From Microbacterium sp. Leaf320 (GTDB taxonomy: Bacteria; Actinomycetota; Actinomycetes; Actinomycetales; Microbacteriaceae): DNA of 64,000 nt. Location: positions 88,539 to 152,538 of the forward strand of contig NZ_LMOD01000002.1 in NCBI RefSeq assembly GCF_001423485.1, read 5' to 3'. This document shows, in pieces, positions 51,980-59,563 of this stretch (the stretch's first letter is position 1; each line of letters opens with the position of its first letter). The notes under the pieces are model-generated. The model made no database searches. It had not been told where the DNA came from and worked only from the letters and a program-made list of their open reading frames with translations. The translations under genes were made by a program, and so were the position numbers.

Positions 51980-52383
51980 CGACCACCACCAAGCCCTCCG
52001 TCCTCTTCGTGTGCGTGCACAATGCGGGCCGCTCGCAGATGGCTGCGGGCTTCCTCCGCGACATCGCCGGAGACCGCATCGAAGTGCGCTCTGCCGGCTC
52101 CATGCCCGCCGACCAGATCAACCCGATCGCGGTCGAGGCGATGGGCGAGCTCGGCATCGACATCACCGCCGAGCAGCCCAAGGTGCTCACGACCGAGGCC
52201 GTGCAGGCATCCGACGTCGTCATCACGATGGGATGCGGCGACGCCTGCCCGTTCTTCCCCGGCAAGCGCTACGAGGACTGGAAGCTCGACGACCCGGCCG
52301 GCCAGGGCATCGACTCCGTGCGACCGATCCGCGATGAGATCCGCCGCCGCATCGAGGAGCTGACGGGCGAGCTGCTCGCCTGA
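51976..52383 (+). CDS. arsC: Arsenate reductase, low-MW phosphatase type (ArsC)
   Basis: This 135-aa cytosolic enzyme reduces arsenate to arsenite. The P-loop CX5R is Cys13-Arg19 in VCVHNAGRSQMA, followed by EVRSAGSMPADQINPIAVEA and the VITMGCGDACPFFPG segment. This matches the mycothiol-coupled ArsC of actinobacteria. It overlaps the flavoprotein stop by 4 nt. No arsenite exporter (Acr3 or ArsB) follows, so efflux must be encoded elsewhere. Confidence 0.93.
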   Translation: MTTTTKPSVLFVCVHNAGRSQMAAGFLRDIAGDRIEVRSAGSMPADQINPIAVEAMGELGIDITAEQPKVLTTEAVQASDVVITMGCGDACPFFPGKRYEDWKLDDPAGQGIDSVRPIRDEIRRRIEELTGELLA

Positions 52384-52392
52384 TCGCAACCT

Positions 52393-52412
52393 CTCGGGAG
52401 GAGAACTGCGCC
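52393..52412 (+). repeat. Dispersed repeat, family 3, copy 1
   Basis: CTCGGGAGGAGAACTGCGCC is a single 20-bp copy shortly after arsC, identical to 55170-55189. Confidence 0.75.
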
Positions 52413-52465
52413 CGTCAGAGTGCCGGATCAGTCTCGTCATCGCGGTGGATGGTGCGCTTCTCGTC

Positions 52466-52780
52466 TCACATACCCGGGATCTCGAGCATCTCCAGGATCT
52501 CGATCGTCCCACCCCACCCGCGGTGCGGGTGATCGGCGAGCACGTCCTGCAGCGCCTCCGCATCGCTCGCGTGCATGATCGAGTACCCGCCGATGAACGA
52601 CCCGGGCTCACCGCCGTCGACCGTCTGCGTGGGCGAACCGAGATCGATGATCGCATCGCCCGCGCGCTGAGCCCAGTCCATCCAAGCCTTCATCGACGCC
52701 GCCCCCGAATCAGGGTCGGCCGTCGCCATCTGGTCGGCAGCACTCACGGTCGAACGGTACAGAACCAGGAACTTGCTCAT
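52466..52780 (-). CDS. YCII-related protein
   Basis: This 104-aa cytosolic protein has the YCII/YciI ferredoxin-like fold: it begins SKFLVLYRSTVSAADQM and contains GGYSIMHASDAEALQDVLAD and the terminal TIEILEMLEIPGM. Family members are small, often dimeric, with a His-Asp pair and mostly unknown roles, sometimes linked to sigma-70 factors. None is adjacent here. It is convergent with arsC. Confidence 0.85.
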   Translation of the reverse strand: MSKFLVLYRSTVSAADQMATADPDSGAASMKAWMDWAQRAGDAIIDLGSPTQTVDGGEPGSFIGGYSIMHASDAEALQDVLADHPHRGWGGTIEILEMLEIPGM

Positions 52781-53034
52781 GTCGACTCCTCGTCGTCGCG
52801 GAGAACGCGGACTGCGTTCAGCCTCTACAGGTCAAGACGCGCATCGCGGTGAATCATGACGGACGCCCCTGCGTCCCACTCGCCTGCGCACCCGCGTCCA
52901 GCTCATCCGCTCGCATGAGCAGTGACAGGAACTCCACCGCGTTCAAATCAGACACCGACCCGAACATCCGACATGGCTGTGCGACGTGCCTGACGCAGCC
53001 GGGGCGTTTCTCCCGCGCAGGCCTCGGATACCGG
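52781..53034. other. Intergenic stretch, no confident gene
   Basis: The 254 nt hold only a 37-codon minus-strand frame (52854-52967), which lacks a Shine-Dalgarno. I would not call it. The right end carries the ktr promoter element. Confidence 0.5.
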
Positions 53035-53040
53035 TAGTGT
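53035..53040 (+). promoter_or_regulatory. Putative -10 box of the TrkH/KtrB gene (leaderless)
   Basis: TAGTGT is followed by the 6 nt CCATCC and GTG 53047. Confidence 0.5.
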
Positions 53041-53046
53041 CCATCC

Positions 53047-54402
53047 GTGACCCTGCTCCGTCCTACCGCCGGTCGGCGTCGTAGTCTCGCCCCCGCCCAG
53101 GTGATTGCCGCGGGCTTCGGAGGGGTCATCGTCATCGGCACGCTGCTGCTCATGCTGCCGATCTCGTCGAGCGACGGCACCTGGACGCCGCCGATCGACG
53201 CGCTGTTCACCGCGACCTCCGCCGTCTGCGTGACAGGTCTGATCGTGGTCGACACCGCGGTCTTCTGGAGCCCGTTCGGCAAGGTCATCATCCTGGCGCT
53301 GATCCAGCTGGGCGGTCTGGGCATCATGCTCTTCGCCGCGCTCGTCGGCCTCGTGCTCGCTCGACGACTCTCGGTGCGATCGCGGATCCTCGCCGGCACC
53401 GAGACGAAGTCTTCTGGTGGCGGCAGCATGAAGCGCATCGCCACCGGCATCCTCGTCACCACCCTCGTGATCGAGGTGATCGTGGCGCTCGTCCTGTTCA
53501 TCCGCTTCCTCACCGGCTATGGCTACGACCCCGCGCGCGCGGCATGGCATGCCGTGTTCCACGCCGTCTCCGCGTTCAACAACGCGGGATTCGCCCTCTA
53601 CACAGACAGCCTGATGGGCTTCGTCGGCGACCCCTGGGTGTGTTTGCCCATCTGCGCGGCGATCATTCTCGGCGGCCTCGGATTCCCGGTGCTGCGACAG
53701 CTGCGACGGGAGTTCCGCCGCCCGCTGCACTGGACGATGAACACCCGCATCGTGCTGTCTGCGACGATCGCCCTGCTCGTGATCGGCACCGCGTACGTGC
53801 TGCTGTTCGAGTGGGACAACCCCGGCACACTCGGCGCGCTCTCACCCGGCGACCGGATCCTCGCCGGGTTCTTCCACTCGGTGCAGGCGCGCACGGCTGG
53901 ATTCAACTCCGTCGACATCACTCAGATGAACGATGAGACCTGGCTCGGAACGGACGTGCTGATGTTCATCGGCGGCGGGCCGGCCGGCACGGCTGGCGGC
54001 ATCAAGGTCACCACTTTCGCTGTGCTGTTCTTCATCATGTGGACGGAGCTCCGCGGCGGCACGGCGGTGAACATCTTCGGCAAGCGGCTGTCACGCGCCG
54101 TGCACCGCGAAGCGATCACCGTCGTCATCGTCGCGATCGGCGCGGTCATGGCTGGGGTCATCGCGATCCTGGCGATCACTGACTTCGATCTCGACCGCGT
54201 GCTGTTCGAGGTGGTGTCGGCCTTCGGCACCGTCGGCATGTCGGCGGGGATCACGGCGGATCTGCCGCCGGCCGCGCACTTGATCCTCGTGGCGCTCATG
54301 TTCCTGGGCAGGCTCGGACCCCTGACGCTGGGCTCCGCCCTCGCCTTCCGAGACAGACCCACCGCCTACGATCTCCCTAAAGAGCGTCCCGCGATCGGCT
54401 GA
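53047..54402 (+). CDS. Potassium transporter, TrkH/KtrB family
   Basis: This 451-aa inner-membrane potassium channel-like subunit has four pore repeats. The first selectivity region is TATSAVCVTGLIVVDT, the second AVSAFNNAGFALYT, the third QARTAGFNSVDI and the fourth SAFGTVGMSAG. Each has the expected Gly. The length fits KtrB rather than the longer TrkH. It is followed 33 nt later by the RCK-domain regulator, forming a two-gene Ktr system. Confidence 0.93.
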   Translation: MTLLRPTAGRRRSLAPAQVIAAGFGGVIVIGTLLLMLPISSSDGTWTPPIDALFTATSAVCVTGLIVVDTAVFWSPFGKVIILALIQLGGLGIMLFAALVGLVLARRLSVRSRILAGTETKSSGGGSMKRIATGILVTTLVIEVIVALVLFIRFLTGYGYDPARAAWHAVFHAVSAFNNAGFALYTDSLMGFVGDPWVCLPICAAIILGGLGFPVLRQLRREFRRPLHWTMNTRIVLSATIALLVIGTAYVLLFEWDNPGTLGALSPGDRILAGFFHSVQARTAGFNSVDITQMNDETWLGTDVLMFIGGGPAGTAGGIKVTTFAVLFFIMWTELRGGTAVNIFGKRLSRAVHREAITVVIVAIGAVMAGVIAILAITDFDLDRVLFEVVSAFGTVGMSAGITADLPPAAHLILVALMFLGRLGPLTLGSALAFRDRPTAYDLPKERPAIG

Positions 54403-54435
54403 TCGACCGCGCTCACCATCCACGAAAGGACCCGC

Positions 54436-55131
54436 GTGTCCAGGTTTCTCTCCTTCAGGCAGGATGCCCGGCGAATCGCCGAAGCCGACTCTGTGGCGGT
54501 CATCGGGCTGGGCCGGTTCGGCACCTCGCTCGCTCTCGAGCTGATGGCATCGGGCACCGAAGTGCTCGGAATCGACGCTGACGAAGATCTGGTGCAATCG
54601 CTCAACGGTCAGCTCACGCAGGTGGTGCGCGCCGATTCGACCCGCATCGACGTGCTCGAGCAGCTGGCGATCGGGGAGTTCGACAGGGTGGTCGTCGCGA
54701 TCGGCAGCGACATCACGGCGTCGATCCTCACCGCCTCACTGCTGCTGACCATGAGGGTTCCGGTGATCTGGGCGAAAGCGGTCGATGAACGCCACGGAGC
54801 CGTGCTCGAGCAGCTCGGTGTGCACCGCGTGATCTATCCCGAGAAGGACATGGGTCGTCGCGTCGCGCACCTCGTACGCGGCGCCGCGGCCGACTACCTC
54901 GAGATCGATCGCGGCTACGCCGTCGTGAAGACGGTCGCGCCCGCGCACCTGCAGGGCATCACCCTCACCGACGGCGCGGTGCGCTCGACCTATGGAGTCA
55001 CGATCGCGGCCTACCGCGCGATGAACGGAGACTGGCGCAACGCCGAGGCGACCACGGTGCTGGGCGATGGCGACGTCATCCTGGTCGTCGGGCCCACGCG
55101 TGAGGTCGAGAAGTTCGCCCAGCTGCGCTGA
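54436..55131 (+). CDS. Potassium uptake regulator, KtrA/TrkA RCK protein
   Basis: This 231-aa cytosolic gating subunit has an RCK-N domain with Rossmann motif VAVIGLGRFGTSLALELM and DADEDLVQSL, then an RCK-C domain (about 150-231). It forms an octameric ring on the KtrB dimer and responds to nucleotides such as ATP/ADP or c-di-AMP. GTG 54436 has AAAGGA 6 nt upstream. A nested palindrome lies after its stop. Confidence 0.93.
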   Translation: MSRFLSFRQDARRIAEADSVAVIGLGRFGTSLALELMASGTEVLGIDADEDLVQSLNGQLTQVVRADSTRIDVLEQLAIGEFDRVVVAIGSDITASILTASLLLTMRVPVIWAKAVDERHGAVLEQLGVHRVIYPEKDMGRRVAHLVRGAAADYLEIDRGYAVVKTVAPAHLQGITLTDGAVRSTYGVTIAAYRAMNGDWRNAEATTVLGDGDVILVVGPTREVEKFAQLR

Positions 55132-55166
55132 CCCGCGAGTCGCCCATCTGATCGCCGTGCCTGCTG

Positions 55167-55246
55167 CGCCTCGGGAGGAGAACTGCGCCTCGGGAGGACG
55201 GATGCCGTGGCATCCTCCTCCCGAGTGGTGATCTCCTCCCGAGGCG
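55167..55246. terminator. Nested hairpin (family 3 repeat) between ktrA and sodA
   Basis: The outer arms are perfect 15-bp complements (55167-55181, 55232-55246). Inside them are CTCGGGAGGA with TCCTCCCGAG and GGATGCC with GGCATCC. The left part contains the 20-bp repeat shared with 52393-52412. It lies between convergent genes and can act in both directions. Confidence 0.75.
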
Positions 55247-55274
55247 ACGAGCAGGTCAGCGGGAGGCGCGTGGG

Positions 55275-55904
55275 TCAGCGGGCGACGATGAGCCCTGCGG
55301 TCTTCTCCTGCACAGCCTGGAACCGGCGCTGCACGTCGGACCAGTTGACGAGCTCCCAGAACGCCTTGACGTAGTCGGCGCGCACGTTGAGGTAGTCGAG
55401 GTAGTAGGCGTGCTCCCAGACGTCGAGCTGCAGCAGCGGGGTCACCCCGAGCGGGGCGTTGCCCTGCTGGTCGAACAGCTGGAAGATCACCGGGCGGGCG
55501 CCGACGCTGTCCCAGGCGAGAACGGCCCAGCCCGAGCCCTGCACGCCGAGCGCGGTCGCGGTGAAGTGCGCGCGGAAGGCGTCGATCGAACCGAACGCGT
55601 CGGTCAGCGCCGCCTCGAGCTCTCCTTCGGGGTTGCCGCCGCCGTCCGGCGACAGGTTCTCCCAGAACACCGAGTGGTTGATGTGTCCGCCGAGGTTGAA
55701 GGCGAGGTCCTTCTCGAGCTTGTTCACCGCGGCGAAGTCGCCCGAGCCACGGGCCGCAGCAAGCTGCTCGAGGGCCGTGTTGGCGCCGGTGACGTAGGCC
55801 TGGTGGTGCTTCGAGTGGTGCAGCTCCATGATCTTGCCCGAGATGTGCGGGGCGAGTGCCGAGTAGTCGTACGGCAGCTCGGGAAGGGTGTACGGAGTGG
55901 TCAT
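55275..55904 (-). CDS. sodA: Superoxide dismutase, Mn/Fe family
   Basis: This 209-aa cytosolic enzyme dismutates superoxide. The metal ligands are visible as His29 in MELHHSKHH, the His in GGHINHSVFWENL, and Asp and His in LDVWEHAYYLDY. Whether it uses Mn or Fe is not decided by inspection. ATG 55904 has GAAAGGAA upstream. It sits just after the flavin reductase and ferredoxin genes on the same strand, 11 nt from the former, so it may be read from the SoxR-controlled promoter. Confidence 0.95.
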   Translation of the reverse strand: MTTPYTLPELPYDYSALAPHISGKIMELHHSKHHQAYVTGANTALEQLAAARGSGDFAAVNKLEKDLAFNLGGHINHSVFWENLSPDGGGNPEGELEAALTDAFGSIDAFRAHFTATALGVQGSGWAVLAWDSVGARPVIFQLFDQQGNAPLGVTPLLQLDVWEHAYYLDYLNVRADYVKAFWELVNWSDVQRRFQAVQEKTAGLIVAR

Positions 55905-55915
55905 GCGTGTTCCTT

Positions 55916-56440
55916 TCAGTCGTTCTGGTCGTGCGGGAGTGTGTGGAATCGGCGGTCGAGGTAGACGAGCGGGCGGCCCGGCCGCCCGAGCAGCACCTCG
56001 TCGATCTCGGCGACCACGACGGTCGATGAGCCGACCGCGACCGTAGACATCGTGTGTCCGCGCATCGCGGCGCGCGCCTCGGCGAGGTACGGCTCACCGG
56101 TCGGAAGGGTGCTCCACCCCTGCTCGGGGGTGAAGCGGTCGGCGCCGCTCACCGCGAAGCTCTGCGCCAGCGCCGAATGCTCGTCGTCGATCAGGTGCAC
56201 GACGAACGACTCGGCGTTGAGGATCGACCCTGCACTGCCGGTGGCCCTGGTGACCGAGAACACGATCGCGGCGGGGTCGACCGCGACGGATGCGACGCTC
56301 GACGCCGTGAGCCCGACCGGCCCCGCAGGGGTCATCGCGGTGATGATCGCTACTCCGGCCGGATGCGCGCGGAACGCGGCTTTGAGCCCTTCACCGACCT
56401 CGGAGGGGACGGGGGCTGCGGGGTGCGGCTGACTGCTCAT
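55916..56440 (-). CDS. Flavin reductase family protein
   Basis: This 174-aa FMN-binding split-barrel protein carries [20 protein letters not shown], then [20 protein letters not shown] and the end block [20 protein letters not shown]. Such proteins supply reduced flavin or reduce small substrates. ATG 56440 overlaps the ferredoxin stop by 4 nt. The unit lies under the SoxR box with the broken ferredoxin gene and sodA downstream, which points to a redox-stress role by context. Confidence 0.87.
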   Translation of the reverse strand: MSSQPHPAAPVPSEVGEGLKAAFRAHPAGVAIITAMTPAGPVGLTASSVASVAVDPAAIVFSVTRATGSAGSILNAESFVVHLIDDEHSALAQSFAVSGADRFTPEQGWSTLPTGEPYLAEARAAMRGHTMSTVAVGSSTVVVAEIDEVLLGRPGRPLVYLDRRFHTLPHDQND

Positions 56441-56710
56441 TCGGGTGCCTCCTGGGGCGGAAGGGCTGTGATGATCGGATGATCGCGCTCGATGACGCCG
56501 AGCTTGGCGGCGCCACCGGGGGATCCCATCTCGTCGAAGAACTCGACGTTGGCCTTGTAATAGTCCTGCCACTCGTCGGGCAGGTCGTCTTCGTAGTAGA
56601 TCGCCTCGACGGGGCAGACGGGTTCGCACGCGCCGCAGTCGACGCATTCGTCCGGGTGTGCACGCACGGTCCTTGACATCGACGCAGGGAAGGGCGATCA
56701 CGTAGGTCAT
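56437..56710 (-). pseudogene. FdxC-type ferredoxin gene disrupted by an internal deletion
   Basis: The frame from ATG 56710 reads [17 protein letters not shown], the normal start of a 7Fe/8Fe ferredoxin of about 106 aa, and then shifts. The downstream frame resumes at [20 protein letters not shown]. About 18 codons that normally join these parts, including most of the first cluster motif, are missing. One base remains where 54 are expected, a net loss near 53 nt, so the frame is broken at about 56659. ATG 56679 could still give an 80-aa protein with one CxxCxxCxxxCP motif. A sequencing or assembly error is possible. Confidence 0.85.
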
Positions 56711-56752
56711 AGGGTGGCGGTCTCCGTTCGGGTCACGGTTGCAACCGTACGA

Positions 56753-56770
56753 CCTCAAGTACACTTGAGG
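56753..56770. promoter_or_regulatory. SoxR box
   Basis: CCTCAAGTACACTTGAGG matches the SoxR consensus CCTCAAGTTAACTTGAGG except at two central bases. The complementary arms extend to 10 bp (56751-56772). It lies 18 nt upstream of soxR and 42 nt upstream of the ferredoxin start. Confidence 0.9.
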
Positions 56771-56788
56771 TCAAATCGAGGAGGTGAG

Positions 56789-57271
56789 ATGAGCGCAGAC
56801 ACCGACGCGGACCGCGGCGTCCACGGCCCAGACGAACCCTTGACGATCGGCGAGATGAGCAGGCGCACCGGCGTCGCGCCCTCGGCGCTGCACTTCTACG
56901 AGAGCCTCGGACTCATCGCGTCGACCCGCACCGCCGGAAATCAGCGCCGTTACGCGCGTCACATGCTGCGGCGGGTCTCGCTGATCACGGTGGCGAAGCG
57001 CCTCGGCATCCCCCTCTCCGACGTGCAACACGCGTTCGCAGACGTTCCCCTGACCCAGACTCCGAGCCACGCCGACTGGCAGCGCGCGTCGAGACGCTGG
57101 AAGCGCGAGCTCGAGAAACGCCGCGAGGGGATCGAGCGCCTCGAGCGCGAACTCACCGGATGCATAGGCTGCGGGTGCCTGTCGATGAAGGCCTGCGGCC
57201 TGCTCAACCCCGGCGACGCTCTCGGCAGCCAGGGCGCGGGGCCCCAGCGCCTGCGTGACGAGGACGCCTGA
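56789..57271 (+). CDS. soxR: Redox-sensing activator SoxR
   Basis: This 160-aa MerR-family protein has helix-turn-helix LTIGEMSRRTGVAPSALHFY, a long dimerisation helix (about 95-122) and the [2Fe-2S] motif Cys125-x2-Cys128-x-Cys130-x5-Cys136 in GCIGCGCLSMKACG. Oxidation of the cluster by redox-cycling compounds activates it. ATG 56789 follows GAGGAGGT. It is divergent from the ferredoxin, flavin reductase and sodA genes, with a clear SoxR box between. Confidence 0.95.
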   Translation: MSADTDADRGVHGPDEPLTIGEMSRRTGVAPSALHFYESLGLIASTRTAGNQRRYARHMLRRVSLITVAKRLGIPLSDVQHAFADVPLTQTPSHADWQRASRRWKRELEKRREGIERLERELTGCIGCGCLSMKACGLLNPGDALGSQGAGPQRLRDEDA

Positions 57272-57316
57272 GCGCCCTCGTCACGACGCCCATCACGGCG
57301 CGATTCGAGAGTCGGT

Positions 57317-59563
57317 TCAGGCGACGGTGAACGCGGCGCCCAGCAGCGCGTCGTCACGCGAGCTCGAGCCCACGAGCAGCTCGAACGCACCCGACTCCAC
57401 GAGGCGGATGCCGGCGGCATCCACGATCGAGCAGTCGGCTACGGGCAGGTCGAGGCGCACGCGCACGGACTCCCCCGGAGCGACGTCGACCTGGCGGAAC
57501 GTCTTGAGCTCCTTGTCCGCCCAGCTGACACTCGTGACGGAGTCGCGAACGTAGACCTGCACGGTTTCGCGTGCGGGTCGCGAGCCCGTGTTCGTGACCG
57601 TCACCTCGGCGACGATCGTGTCGTCGTGGCCGAGCGTCGTCGATGCGAGTGACAGCTCGCCGTACGACACCGTCGAGTACGACAGCCCCTCGCCGAACGC
57701 CCAGGCCGGAGACTGGGTGAGATCGGCGTAGCGGTCGCCGTGCTGTCCGCGGATCTGGTTGTAATAGGTCGGCTGCTGGCCGACGTGGCGGGCGAAAGAG
57801 ATCGGCAGGCGCCCTGACGGCTCGACGGCACCCGAGATGATCTCGGCGAGCGCCCGACCACCCTGCATGCCGGGGTTGGCAGCCCAGATGACGGCGGCGG
57901 CCTGCGAGGCGGATGCCGGAAGCACCAGCGGCTTCGATGCGAGCAGCACGATCACCACGGGCTTCCCCGTCGCGATCAGCGCGTCGAGCAGGGCGTTCTG
58001 TCCACCGATCAGCTCGAGGGTCGCGGTCGATCGCCCTTCACCGACGAGCTCGATGCGGTCTCCGAGCACGGCGACGACGACGTCGGACGCCTCAGCCGCG
58101 GCCACAGCCTCGGCGATGAGCACGTCGTCGGCCGGCGCCGGCACGACGACCGAGGGCCGAGGCTGCCCGTCGGGGAACTTCGAACCGCGAGGGTCTTCTT
58201 CGAGCGTGAGGATCGCGGCGCCGCGGGCGTGCGTGACCGTCCATCCGTCGACGCCCGCGAAGCCGTCGAGCACGGTCGTGATCATCTCGCGCGGCTGTCC
58301 GTCGAGCCAGCCGGCCTGACCGGAGCCCCCCGCCCAGTCGCCGAGCTGCGTCTGGGCGTCGTCGGCGAGCGGACCCACCACGGCGACCTTCAGCGCTGCG
58401 GACGCGTCGAGCGGCAGCACACCGTCGTTCTCGAGCAGAACGATCGAGCGGCGAGCCGTCTCGAGGTTGAGCTCGGCGTGCTCGGCGCTGCCGACCACGG
58501 AATCCAGCTCGTCCTGCGGCAGTCGCGGGTTCTCGAACAGGCCGAGCTCGAACTTCAGGGTCAGGATGCGCGCGACGGCGTCGTCGAAGGCGTCCTCCGC
58601 GAGGAGACCGTTCGACACCGCCTCGAGCGCACCCTCGAAGAAGCCGGGGGTGTTCATGACCATGTCGTTGCCGGCGCTCACCGCGGCGGCCGACGCGTGC
58701 GCGTAGTCGGGCTGCACGTGCTGCTCCCACACCATGCGGCCGACGTTGTCCCAGTCGGTGATGAGTGTGCCGGTGTAGCCCCACTCGCCGCGCAGGACGT
58801 CGCTGAGCAGCCAGTCGTTGACCGTGATCGGCACGCCATCGGTGGTCTGGTAGCCGAGCATGAAGGTGCGGCATCCCTCGCGGGCCACGCGCTCGAACGG
58901 CGGCAGGAACCAGCTGCGCAGCTTGCGCCGCGAGATGTCGGCCTCGCTTGCATCGCGGCCGCCCTGGGTCTCGGAGTATCCGGCGAAGTGCTTGGCGGTC
59001 GCGAGAATGGCGGTCGGGTCGTCGAGACCGTCGCCCTGATAGCCGCGCACCATGGCCGAGGCGAGTTCGCCGATCAGGAACGGGTCTTCACCGAACGTCT
59101 CGTCGATACGGCCCCACCGCAGGTCGCGCGCGATGCAGAGCACCGGAGAGAAGGTCCAGTGGATGCCGGTGGCCGCGACCTCGACCGCGGTGGCCCTCGC
59201 CACCTTCTCGACGAGCTCGGCATCCCAGGTCGCGGCCATGCCGAGCTGCGTCGGATAGATCGTCGCCCCGGGCCAGAACGAGTGGCCGTGGATGCAGTCC
59301 TCGGCGACGAGCAGCGGGATGCGCAGCCGCGTCTGCGAGGTCAGCTCGTTCGCGCGGAGGATGCGCTCGGGCGAGGTGTGCAGGATCGATCCGACGTGCT
59401 TGCCGAGCAGGTGATCATCGAGGTCGTCGCGGGCGTCGAGCTGCAGCATCTGCCCGACCTTCTCCTCGACCGTCATGCGATCGAGGAGGTCGGCGACGCG
59501 TGCCGCGATCGGCAGTTCGGGGTCGAGGTACGGCAGGGATTCGGTCAGGGTCTGAGAGGTCAT
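57317..59563 (-). CDS. GH3 beta-glucosidase (BglX type)
   Basis: This 748-aa enzyme shows an N-terminal GH3 barrel (DRMTVEEKVGQMLQLDARDD, LLVAEDCIHG, ATAKHFAGYSETQGGRD) with the nucleophile Asp probably in LITDWDNVGRMVW, a GH3-C domain (LLENDGVLPL, VLGDRIELVGEGRS) and a C-terminal fibronectin-like domain. No signal peptide is evident, so it acts in the cytosol. ATG 59563 shares a base with the permease stop (TGATG); a GTG one codon earlier is an alternative. It is the last gene of the importer operon, which suggests the importer brings in a beta-glucoside. Confidence 0.92.
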   Translation of the reverse strand: MTSQTLTESLPYLDPELPIAARVADLLDRMTVEEKVGQMLQLDARDDLDDHLLGKHVGSILHTSPERILRANELTSQTRLRIPLLVAEDCIHGHSFWPGATIYPTQLGMAATWDAELVEKVARATAVEVAATGIHWTFSPVLCIARDLRWGRIDETFGEDPFLIGELASAMVRGYQGDGLDDPTAILATAKHFAGYSETQGGRDASEADISRRKLRSWFLPPFERVAREGCRTFMLGYQTTDGVPITVNDWLLSDVLRGEWGYTGTLITDWDNVGRMVWEQHVQPDYAHASAAAVSAGNDMVMNTPGFFEGALEAVSNGLLAEDAFDDAVARILTLKFELGLFENPRLPQDELDSVVGSAEHAELNLETARRSIVLLENDGVLPLDASAALKVAVVGPLADDAQTQLGDWAGGSGQAGWLDGQPREMITTVLDGFAGVDGWTVTHARGAAILTLEEDPRGSKFPDGQPRPSVVVPAPADDVLIAEAVAAAEASDVVVAVLGDRIELVGEGRSTATLELIGGQNALLDALIATGKPVVIVLLASKPLVLPASASQAAAVIWAANPGMQGGRALAEIISGAVEPSGRLPISFARHVGQQPTYYNQIRGQHGDRYADLTQSPAWAFGEGLSYSTVSYGELSLASTTLGHDDTIVAEVTVTNTGSRPARETVQVYVRDSVTSVSWADKELKTFRQVDVAPGESVRVRLDLPVADCSIVDAAGIRLVESGAFELLVGSSSRDDALLGAAFTVA

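Noticed and set aside
52854..52967. 37-codon minus-strand frame before the potassium transporter
   Set aside because: No Shine-Dalgarno or -10 geometry, low-complexity end, no recognised motif.
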